From: Clostridium sp. KNHs205
Lineage (GTDB): Bacteria; Bacillota; Clostridia; Lachnospirales; Lachnospiraceae
DNA: 64,000 nucleotides
Assembly (NCBI RefSeq): GCF_000702945.1
Contig: NZ_JNLE01000005.1
Coordinates: 186,001-250,000, forward strand
Reading direction: 5' to 3'
Positions 57,288-64,000 of the stretch are shown piece after piece. The notes beneath the pieces are model-generated. The model searched no databases. It saw nothing but the letters and a program-made list of their open reading frames with translations, and was not told where the DNA came from. The translations under genes were made by a program, and so were the position numbers. Positions within the stretch are counted from its first letter, which is position 1. Every line of letters starts with the position of its first letter.

Positions 57288-58904
57288 ATGAATATAGCCA
57301 TTTACAGCAGGAAATCCAAATTTACTGAAAAAGGGGAATCCATAGACAACCAGGTTCAATACTGTAAAACATATGGTGATTCACATCTCCTTCATATTCC
57401 TGATAAAAATTATATTATCTATGAAGATGAAGGCTTCTCAGCAGCTACTTCCATGCGTCCTAAGTTTCAGCAGCTGCTTCAGGATATAAATGCGAATAAG
57501 ATACAAATGCTTATGTGCTACCGTCTGGACCGCATTACCAGAAAAGTCTCTGATTTCTCCAAAACCCTGGAGTTGTTAGAACAAAAAAAGGTTGGGTTTA
57601 TCTCAGCAACGGAGAATTTTGATACCTCAACTCCTATGGGAAAAGCCATGATATACATTGCTTCAGTATTTGCCCAGCTCGAACGGGAAACTACGGCAGA
57701 ACGGGTACGTGACAATATGCTTGCTTTATCAAAAACCGGAAGATGGCTTGGAGGCCTGACCCCAATGGGATATACCTCCAAAGAAATCATCTACCTTGAC
57801 TCTGAATTCAGAGAGAAAAAATTATACCAGCTTATCCCAGTAGAAAAAGACCTAAAAACTGTAGCTTTACTATTTGATAAATATCTGGAACTCGGAAGTC
57901 TTTCTGCAGTTGAGAACTACTGCCTTGTACATGGCATTACTACACAAAAAGGAGGCTGTTTTTACAAAAGCAGCATTGCCAATATTTTAGCGAATCCTAC
58001 ATATTGTACAGGTGATACAGCCTCTTATGACTACTTTTCCTCCCTTGGCTGCTGTATTACTTTTTCCCGGGAGGAATTCAACGGACGAAACGGAATACTC
58101 TGCTACAACAGAACCAGTCAGCAGAATAAGACTTCCCGTAACAAACGACCACCTAACCAGTGGGTGGTTGCTTTAGGTAAACATAAAGGACTTATTTCAG
58201 GTAATACCTTTATCCGTACTCAGAATTTATTGAAGAAAAACAGTGAAAAAGCTTCCCCCAGGAAAGACACCTCCTCTTATGCTCTTCTATCAGGAAAAAT
58301 ACGTTGCACAAATTGCGGCTCTGCCATGAGAGTGAAAAATATACGAAAAGCCGGTGATAAGATCTACTACAGTTATGCGTGTGAACAAAAGATTTTTTCC
58401 AAAAAGTTAAATTGCAATAGCACGAACTTGAACGGAAAATTTTTTGATGACTATTTACTTGACCTCATAAGCACCATACTTCTGGAAGCAGTGAATTATA
58501 GCAAACTTCTTAGGATTTTACAGGATAAAAGAACAAATCTAAAGAAAGAAGACTTAGAATACAGGCAAAGGCTGGATTCTTTAAGCAATGAGAAAAAAGA
58601 CACTGAGAAAGAAATTGAGACAATTATTACACGGCTTGCCACCGATTCCTCTCCTCTTCTGCATAAATATATGCTTCCCAAATTAGAGGAATTAGATTTA
58701 AGACTTAGAGAGCTTCAGATAAAAATAGACTCTATGGCACCTATATGTCAAGAAGTATACGATTTCCCCTCTTCAAAGAGCTTTCCTGAATTCTTGCATA
58801 CAATAATTATGACCTCCGAGCTTTCTCAAAAAAAAGCATTGATTAACACTCTTGTAAAAAATATTACCTGGGATGGCCACCAGGCTTCTGTCACCTTAGT
58901 ATAA
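57288..58904 (+). CDS. Large serine recombinase
   Basis: A 538-residue site-specific recombinase. The N-terminal resolvase domain has the nucleophile Ser7 in IAIYSRKSKFT, YRLDRITRKVSDF, and AQLERETTAERVRDNM (long helix, about 130-150). A recombinase domain follows (about 165-290). The zinc ribbon has CTNC at 340-343 and Cys at 365 and 376. A coiled coil spans about 410-485. GGAGG lies four to five bases before the ATG. Large serine recombinases join attB and attP with a 2-bp core, matching the GA found at the element ends. Confidence 0.95.
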   Translation: MNIAIYSRKSKFTEKGESIDNQVQYCKTYGDSHLLHIPDKNYIIYEDEGFSAATSMRPKFQQLLQDINANKIQMLMCYRLDRITRKVSDFSKTLELLEQKKVGFISATENFDTSTPMGKAMIYIASVFAQLERETTAERVRDNMLALSKTGRWLGGLTPMGYTSKEIIYLDSEFREKKLYQLIPVEKDLKTVALLFDKYLELGSLSAVENYCLVHGITTQKGGCFYKSSIANILANPTYCTGDTASYDYFSSLGCCITFSREEFNGRNGILCYNRTSQQNKTSRNKRPPNQWVVALGKHKGLISGNTFIRTQNLLKKNSEKASPRKDTSSYALLSGKIRCTNCGSAMRVKNIRKAGDKIYYSYACEQKIFSKKLNCNSTNLNGKFFDDYLLDLISTILLEAVNYSKLLRILQDKRTNLKKEDLEYRQRLDSLSNEKKDTEKEIETIITRLATDSSPLLHKYMLPKLEELDLRLRELQIKIDSMAPICQEVYDFPSSKSFPEFLHTIIMTSELSQKKALINTLVKNITWDGHQASVTLV

Positions 58905-58950
58905 TTTCAGCATTTTGGTAATAACAGGTGAAGCTGTTTCCATGGCTGAC
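58905..58950 (+). other. Right recombination junction of the serine-recombinase element
   Basis: Element sequence TTGGTAATAACAGGT is followed by GA (58930-58931) and then gene sequence AGCTGTTTCCATGGC. It lies 25 bases after the recombinase stop, the usual position of an attachment site relative to its integrase gene. Confidence 0.75.
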
Positions 58951-59115
58951 CGTATAATCATCCTGAGCAACCGGCCAGGCACTGTTAAACGTGAAATTCC
59001 CGTGGAGCTTACCCTTGATGAGCGAACTCCCTTTAAAGCCAGAAGTGCGCCGGAATTCAAGGAGTATTTTAATATGATCTGGAAGGAGTTAAGCTATGGC
59101 AAAATCAATAGTTAA
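58930..59115 (+). pseudogene. ABC transporter ATP-binding protein, 3' part of a split gene
   Basis: Codes EAVSMADRIIILSNRPGTVK and the C-terminal tail (about 60 residues), which is the segment that follows the H-loop in SsuB/TauB ATPases. It has no good start site of its own; the open frame begins a few codons upstream in the element. In frame with the 5' part once the element is removed. The stop overlaps the next gene's start by 20 bases. Confidence 0.9.
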
Positions 59116-59908
59116 ACCTGCTTTCTCTTCTTCCCACCAGGCATTTCTCAGACAATATCACAGACGTAAGCGTATCATACGCTGCCTGCAGTTACTGATC
59201 ATTGCATTTTTTCTGGCTTTCTGGGAGATAGCCACCCGTATCGGACTGGTGGATTCCTTTATATTTAGCAGTCCCTCCAGGGTGGCAGGGACTTTTCTTG
59301 ATATGTCATCTGATGGGAGTGTATTCTATCATACAGGTATAACCCTACTGGAGACTTTTGTAAGTTTTGCATTGGTAAATATTCTGGGAATCTTCATAGC
59401 CATCCTGTTATGGTGGAATGAAAATCTGGCAAAAGTTCTGGAACCTTATCTGGTGGTATTGAACAGTCTTCCAAAATCTGCATTGGCTCCTGTCTTTATT
59501 GTCTGGCTTGGCAATAATGTAAAGACGATTATCGTAGCTGCCGTTTCTGTCGCAGTCTTTAGCACCATCATCACTTTATACACTAATTTTATCAACACCG
59601 AGGAAGATAAGAAAAAGCTTATCTTAACCTTAGGGGGCAGCAAAATGGATATCCTGCTCAAAGTGGTTATCCCTGGAAATATCCCGCAGATTATCAGTAT
59701 TATGAAAGTTAATATCGGCTTATCCCTGGTTGGTGTTATTATCGGTGAATTCTTAGCTGCCAAAGCAGGTCTTGGTTATCTTATAATTTACGGAAGCCAG
59801 GTCTTTAAACTGGATTATGTAATTATGTCTATTGTAATCCTCTGTATTCTGGCAACCTTTCTATACCAGCTGCTTTCTTATTTTGAGAAAAGATACCACC
59901 GTAATTAA
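59096..59908 (+). CDS. ABC transporter permease, nitrate/sulfonate/taurine type
   Basis: A 270-residue BPD permease with six helices. LLIIAFFLAFWEIATRIGLVD opens the domain, and the EAA loop (LTLGGSKMDILLKVVIPGNIPQIIS) contacts the ATPase. GGAG lies seven bases before the ATG, inside the split ATPase gene's end, so the two were one operon. With the element in place it may still be transcribed from inside the element. Confidence 0.9.
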   Translation: MAKSIVKPAFSSSHQAFLRQYHRRKRIIRCLQLLIIAFFLAFWEIATRIGLVDSFIFSSPSRVAGTFLDMSSDGSVFYHTGITLLETFVSFALVNILGIFIAILLWWNENLAKVLEPYLVVLNSLPKSALAPVFIVWLGNNVKTIIVAAVSVAVFSTIITLYTNFINTEEDKKKLILTLGGSKMDILLKVVIPGNIPQIISIMKVNIGLSLVGVIIGEFLAAKAGLGYLIIYGSQVFKLDYVIMSIVILCILATFLYQLLSYFEKRYHRN

Positions 59909-60663
59909 AGGCTGGCTTCTTTCATCCAGGGACACACTTTACGAATCAGCACATCCATCGCGATAAATAATAAAAAACCCACGAAGGAGATTACCAAAAT
60001 CCCTAAATACATCTGAATATAATTAATTCTTGACCAGGCGTCCAGAATATAATATCCCATTCCATATTCTGTTCCATAACCTTCAATAAAAATCAGGATT
60101 GATACCGCCGTTCCCAAAGATACTCGAATACTGGTAAATAACTGCGGCAGTATTGCCGGCACTGTAATATGCCTTATTATCTGCAGACGACTTCCACCGG
60201 AGCATATAACTGCCTGGTAAAGTGCTTTGTCAATATGTAAAACACTGTCCCTGACAGAAACAATAACCTGAAATACAATGATACAGAATATAATAACTAC
60301 CTTAGAACCGTCCCTCATTCCCCACAGCAGCATTGCAATAGGAAGAAGGGCGGTTTTTGGTATGGGGTAACTGAAATAAATCAAAGGGTACAGATACGCA
60401 TTTGCTCTCCTTGAGTAAGCCATCAAAATACCGGTTGGGACCCCCACCGCCAATGACAGGAACAGCCCATAAAATATTCTTCGCAGACTATAAAATATGT
60501 GATAAAATATACCATCTGAAAATACAGAACCAAAATTGGCATATACCTTAAGTGGATTTGGTATGACTGCCATATCTAACAGAAATGAAAAAAACAGCCA
60601 TATAACATTTAGTACCAAAAAACCTTTCAAAAAAGTCAGGCACTGTTTTGCTAATGATTTCAT
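59905..60663 (-). CDS. ABC transporter permease, nitrate/sulfonate/taurine type
   Basis: A 252-residue permease with six helices and the EAA-type segment CSGGSRLQIIRHITVPAILPQLF. It overlaps the end of the plus-strand permease by four bases (convergent). It belongs to the minus-strand set with the ATPase at 60685 and the lipoprotein at 61539. Confidence 0.9.
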   Translation of the reverse strand: MKSLAKQCLTFLKGFLVLNVIWLFFSFLLDMAVIPNPLKVYANFGSVFSDGIFYHIFYSLRRIFYGLFLSLAVGVPTGILMAYSRRANAYLYPLIYFSYPIPKTALLPIAMLLWGMRDGSKVVIIFCIIVFQVIVSVRDSVLHIDKALYQAVICSGGSRLQIIRHITVPAILPQLFTSIRVSLGTAVSILIFIEGYGTEYGMGYYILDAWSRINYIQMYLGILVISFVGFLLFIAMDVLIRKVCPWMKEASL

Positions 60664-60684
60664 GGATTTCCCTCCGTATACAGT

Positions 60685-61437
60685 TTAAAACTGCAGTAAC
60701 TGCCTGAGACTTTCTTTTTTCAGCGAAAGCTCTGTCTGTTCCCGGATAATCTGTCCAAAGTATGGATTATCCTCCAGATGCTTTATATTGCCGCTGACTG
60801 TATCCATTACTGCAATTTTATTTCCAAGATACAGAGCTTCCTCTATATTATGGGTTACCAGAAATACCGTAGGGCGATATTTCTTCCAAAGTGACAGATA
60901 CAGGTCCTTTGCTTCATCACCGGTTACAGCATCCAGGCTTGAAAAAGGTTCGTCCATCAGCAGCAGTTCCGGTTTTAACAAGAAAGCTCTGGCAATAGCT
61001 GTTCTCTGAGCCTGACCTCCACTGATTTCACCCGGAAAACGTGACCATAAATTATTAATATGCAGCGCTTCTCCGATTTCCTCCAATGCCTTATTGTACT
61101 GCTCACCTTCTGCCTCTTTCTTAATCTTAAGCGGCAGGAGGCAATTTTCCCTGACAGTTTTCCAGGGCAGCAAACCGCTGCCCTGAGGTATAATTCCGAT
61201 TCTGTGGGTTTTGGGAGACAGAACAGTCCTTTGCCCTTCTTTTTCTATAAATGCACCGCCGGACAAAAGAGGAAGAATCCCTGCCAGAGCATTGATAAGT
61301 GTTGACTTACCACAGCCTGATGGTCCCAGTAAGGCCAGGCATTCTCCGTCTTCGATTCTCAGGTTAAGATCCTTTACAACGGTTTTCATATCTTTTTTTG
61401 CTTTATAACCAAGAGAGACATGCTCTAATAATAACAT
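60685..61437 (-). CDS. ABC transporter ATP-binding protein, SsuB/TauB type
   Basis: An intact 250-residue ATPase: [16 protein letters not shown], the Q-loop IPQGSGLLPWKT, ISGGQAQRTAIARAFLL, LLLMDEPFSSLDAVTG and LVTHNIEEALYLGNKIAVMD. It shows where the C-terminal region sits relative to the H-loop, which supports the reconstruction of the split gene. The ATG at 61437 has GAGGAG upstream. Its C terminus is about as long as the reconstituted protein. Confidence 0.92.
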   Translation of the reverse strand: MLLLEHVSLGYKAKKDMKTVVKDLNLRIEDGECLALLGPSGCGKSTLINALAGILPLLSGGAFIEKEGQRTVLSPKTHRIGIIPQGSGLLPWKTVRENCLLPLKIKKEAEGEQYNKALEEIGEALHINNLWSRFPGEISGGQAQRTAIARAFLLKPELLLMDEPFSSLDAVTGDEAKDLYLSLWKKYRPTVFLVTHNIEEALYLGNKIAVMDTVSGNIKHLEDNPYFGQIIREQTELSLKKESLRQLLQF

Positions 61438-61538
61438 TTTCTCCTCATTTCCGGATAACCAACCTTTAATTGGATATTTCATCCCTTACTGATATAACGG
61501 ATAAATGAATTTCATTAATAAAATGTGTATTGCATGAT

Positions 61539-62477
61539 TTATTGATACACATCAAATACTAACTGGTCGTAACTTAAGTCCTTACTGCATAAGCCCTTCT
61601 CCGCCGCCCAGGCTATGGCAGCCTCCAGGTTTTCTTTTACAGGAAGTGTACTGGTACGGTATTTACTTATTTCAATCTGACCTTTCATTTCCTCGGGATA
61701 ACCGGCAGCTTTTATAACCGCATCCTCATATTCCTTTACGTCCGTTTCATTAATATAATCAACAGCTTCATTATAGGCTTTGTAGAGATTGCTGATTGCT
61801 TCTTCCTTCTCTCCCAGGGCGGTCTTGGTAAAGGCAGAAACCGCCGGATACAGTCCGTAAGAATTAGCACTTCCCAAATAAACTGCTCCGTCATTTATGG
61901 CAAGGGTTGCAAATGGCTCCGGTATCAGCACCAGATCTATTTTATCATTTCTTAGCATTTCCAATCTGTCGGGTATTCTGGGAATTGCTTCTTTCACCAC
62001 ATCTTCCGGTGACAGCTGATTGCTTTTAAGGATGGTATCCAGGGTATATTCAATAAGTGTATTTTGTGATATGGCAATGCTTTTGCCTTTTATGCCATTT
62101 ATATCTGTAATGCCTGTATTTTTACCGGCCAGAAGTTTAAAATCACCATCGGTGATACCAGTTATACGTACATCAAAGCCGGCATTCTGGTACATACATA
62201 CACCTATAAAATCCGTTAATACGCCATCCAGTTCTCCCGCGGTGAATGCAGCATCCCTGTCCTTGGCCGCTGTAAACATTTCCAGATCCAGTTTAAAACC
62301 ATATTTTTTATCCAGGCCTTTTTCTGTAATCAGTTCAAAGGGAATAACATCCAGTGATGACATCATGCCTACTTTAAGTACCACCGCTGCCTCCTCATTT
62401 CCCTGATTCTTTTGTTTACCGCAGCCGGTTAATGCAATTGCAATTATAAGAAAGCTAATAAACAGCTTATTTTTCAT
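61539..62477 (-). CDS. NMT1/THI5-type ABC substrate-binding lipoprotein
   Basis: A 312-residue periplasmic-binding-protein-2 fold lipoprotein. Signal with lipobox ALTGC, then VLKVGMMSSLDVIPFELITEKGL, FTAGELDGVLTDF, KGKSIAISQNTLIEYTLD and PEPFATLAIND. The ligand may be a small aromatic or pyrimidine-like compound or a sulfonate; it cannot be told from sequence. The ATG lies inside the 3' end of ubiX (11-base overlap), so it is cotranscribed with ubiX and ubiA. Confidence 0.88.
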   Translation of the reverse strand: MKNKLFISFLIIAIALTGCGKQKNQGNEEAAVVLKVGMMSSLDVIPFELITEKGLDKKYGFKLDLEMFTAAKDRDAAFTAGELDGVLTDFIGVCMYQNAGFDVRITGITDGDFKLLAGKNTGITDINGIKGKSIAISQNTLIEYTLDTILKSNQLSPEDVVKEAIPRIPDRLEMLRNDKIDLVLIPEPFATLAINDGAVYLGSANSYGLYPAVSAFTKTALGEKEEAISNLYKAYNEAVDYINETDVKEYEDAVIKAAGYPEEMKGQIEISKYRTSTLPVKENLEAAIAWAAEKGLCSKDLSYDQLVFDVYQ

Positions 62478-63060
62478 CTTTGTTTCTTCCTTCCCATCTT
62501 TTATAACAAGTATTTTCTATCCTCAAATTATCAAGAACCTTTCCCACAACGAAATCCACTGCCTCCTCAAGAGTTTGAGGGTGATTATAAAACCCAGGCA
62601 TTGCCGGCAGTATGGCAGCACCAAGCTTGGATAATTCATAGAGATTCTTTAAATGATTTGTTGAAAAAGGCGTTTCTCTTGGTACCAGAAGAAGTTTTCT
62701 GTCTTCCTTCAGCATGACATCTGCCGCTCTGGTTAACAAGGTCTTTGTTATACCATTAGAGATTTCTGCGGCTGTAGACATGGAACAGGGTATTACCACC
62801 ATGGATTCACATTTAAAAGAACCGCTGGCAATAGGGGAGAATAGATTATCGTTATTTTCAAGGATTATATTCTCATTCACCTTTTGCCATTCCTGTACCT
62901 GTTCCCGGAGACTTTTACCAATTTCATATTCATAGACCTGACTTCCGTGCTCAGAGGCAACCAGATGAAGTTCATACTCCCCTGACAGCAATTCTTCTAC
63001 CAGGCGTTTAAAATAGATGGAGCCGCTGGCTCCGGTTATACCAATAATTAATCTTCTCAT
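62467..63060 (-). CDS. ubiX: UbiX family flavin prenyltransferase
   Basis: Makes prenylated FMN, the cofactor of UbiD-type decarboxylases. The 197-residue protein has IIGITGASGSIYFKRLVEEL, PCSMSTAAEISNGI, VPRETPFSTNHLKNLYELSKLGA and PAMPGFYNHPQTLEEAVDF. The ATG at 63060 with AGGAGG upstream is chosen over 63102. It sits between ubiA and the binding protein; no UbiD is in the window. Confidence 0.94.
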   Translation of the reverse strand: MRRLIIGITGASGSIYFKRLVEELLSGEYELHLVASEHGSQVYEYEIGKSLREQVQEWQKVNENIILENNDNLFSPIASGSFKCESMVVIPCSMSTAAEISNGITKTLLTRAADVMLKEDRKLLLVPRETPFSTNHLKNLYELSKLGAAILPAMPGFYNHPQTLEEAVDFVVGKVLDNLRIENTCYKRWEGRNKDEK

Positions 63061-63210
63061 AACAGCCTCCTGTCCTGTCAGATTTTTCGTATATGTATAC
63101 ATAAACTCATTATTATTTACATATTTAATTATTTCTTACCATAACTCATTTGCACCTTGCCGCATTCCAATTATAATGGAAGACTTCGGCTCTTTGCTCT
63201 GACTTACCCC

Positions 63211-64000
63211 TTACAGAAATGCATCTGCCAGGCCAAATATAAGAAAAACAATGCTTACGATCTGATTAACACTATAAGAAGCAATATTAACATTAACCAG
63301 GTTATCAGGTGACACCATCCTGTATTCAGCAACGAACAATGCTGCTATCACTGCGATTCCTGTATAATAAATTACTGAAAGGTTAGGTGACAGGATGCCG
63401 ACGGCAATCAGGCAGAATAGGGTTACCGTATGAAGAAAGGCTGATATCCACAAAGCATATTTCACACCGAACTGAACCGGTACCGAATGCAGCTTGTTGG
63501 CTTTATCAAAATCGTAATCCTGACAGCCATATATAATATCAAAGCCTGCTACCCATAAGGTATTGGCTGCTCCCAGGAACAGCGGCACCCAGGTAAGGCT
63601 GCCTGTAACAGCAAGCCAGGCTCCAACCGGCGCGCAGGCACATGTTACACCAAGTATAAAATGACAAAGGAAAGTAAATCTTTTGCAATAGGAGTATCCA
63701 ATCAGAAGTATCAGAGCAATCGGTGATAGCAGCAGGCATAGAGTATTTAAGCGATATGCACCATATAGCATTATCAGGAAACAGACGCTGGTAAGTAATA
63801 CTACCTCTTTTTTGTTTATCTCACCTTTTGGCAGCTGACGGCTCTTCGTTCTTGGGTTCCTGGCATCTATTTCAGCATCTATGACACGATTGATGGCATT
63901 GGCACCGGTTCTTGCCCCCATGAAGCAGACCAGTATAAAAAATACGGTTTTAAAGTCTGGGATTCCTTTCGACGCCAGTACCATTGATACCATAGCAAAA
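63211..64000 (-). CDS. ubiA: UbiA family prenyltransferase, partial
   Basis: The 5' end is outside the window. Residues include MGARTGANAINRVIDAEIDARNPRTKSRQLPKGEI (NDxxD-like NRVIDAEID motif), GYSYCKRFT, CACAPVGAWLAVTG, and the second Asp motif YGCQDYDFDKANKLHSVP. Several helices follow. This looks like a 4-hydroxybenzoate- or menaquinone-type polyprenyltransferase. With ubiX it suggests a quinone step, possibly the futalosine route. Confidence 0.9.
   Translation of the reverse strand, partial: FAMVSMVLASKGIPDFKTVFFILVCFMGARTGANAINRVIDAEIDARNPRTKSRQLPKGEINKKEVVLLTSVCFLIMLYGAYRLNTLCLLLSPIALILLIGYSYCKRFTFLCHFILGVTCACAPVGAWLAVTGSLTWVPLFLGAANTLWVAGFDIIYGCQDYDFDKANKLHSVPVQFGVKYALWISAFLHTVTLFCLIAVGILSPNLSVIYYTGIAVIAALFVAEYRMVSPDNLVNVNIASYSVNQIVSIVFLIFGLADAFL

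Larger units (their letters stand above)
56211..58931 (+). mobile_element. 2.7 kb serine-recombinase element interrupting an ABC ATPase gene
   Basis: The unit is bounded by GA dinucleotides at 56211-56212 and 58930-58931. Joining ...ATATCA-GA-AGCTGTTTCC... restores THDISEAVSMADR in frame, the normal H-loop region, and a 258-codon ATPase. Between the GAs lie the Trp-rich ORF, a hairpin, a small opposing ORF, a MITE and a 538-residue serine recombinase whose stop is 25 bases from the right end. There are no phage structural or transfer genes. It resembles compact skin-type elements; excision is inferred from sequence only. Confidence 0.88.

Noticed and set aside
58915-59115. Independent 66-residue gene
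   Set aside because: It has no ribosome site and its residues 6-66 are the C terminus of the split ABC ATPase.

Overview
The window looks like chromosomal DNA of an endospore-forming, AT-rich Gram-positive Clostridia, most likely a Lachnospiraceae relative. This rests on a complete spoIIIAA-AH operon, strong AGGAGG-type ribosome binding sites, lipoprotein signal peptides and clostridial gene content. The species cannot be named from the sequence alone.

Region by region. 1-7.4 kb (minus strand): spoIIIAA-AB-AC-AD-AE-AF-AG-AH (engulfment feeding-tube complex), then an Asp23-family gene, nusB and the start of xseA. 7.7-13.7 kb: aroE, a beta-CASP metallo-beta-lactamase, a DegV fatty-acid-binding protein and an intracellular GH51 arabinofuranosidase. 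14.1-22.1 kb: leuB-leuC-leuD with a divergent LysR regulator, a hypothetical gene, mutY, and ilvN-ilvC. 22.2-30.1 kb: two GT2 glycosyltransferases, an HtrA protease, pheA, folC carrying an internal repeat insertion, and an RlmI-like methyltransferase. 30.7-40.4 kb: a HAD-GNAT fusion, an Asn/Gly/Thr-repeat lipoprotein, an SOS-type two-gene radical-SAM DNA-repair operon, and an ABC-2 exporter next to a NarL-type two-component system. 40.8-48.7 kb: an oligopeptide ABC transporter with two remodelled subunits. 49.5-54.9 kb: small protein, cold-shock protein, two divergent LysM-GH18 paralogues around tRNA-Thr and tRNA-Pro, and a second DegV. 55.6-64 kb: two nitrate/sulfonate/taurine-type ABC systems and a ubiA-ubiX pair.

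The most striking object is a 2.7 kb serine-recombinase element at 56211-58931. It splits an ABC-transporter ATPase gene exactly in frame. Joining the two GA dinucleotides at its ends restores a 258-codon ATPase with the expected H-loop and C-terminal sequence. The deduced attP has dyad arms around the same GA. The element carries only the recombinase, a Gly/Pro/Trp-repeat protein start-stop coupled to the truncated ATPase frame, one small opposing ORF and a MITE. This layout resembles the skin-type excisable elements of sporulating Firmicutes, although no developmental trigger is shown here.

Other notable points are: a seven-repeat RCC1 propeller inserted in the external loop of an OppC permease, with a roughly 185-residue insertion in its partner ATPase; two LexA-like boxes flanking the promoter of the DUF4130/radical-SAM operon; a recurrent hairpin plus GATGGGAG element that supplies the ribosome binding site of several genes, including two chained mini-ORFs between spoIIIAA and spoIIIAB; and several long palindromic, MITE-like repeats.
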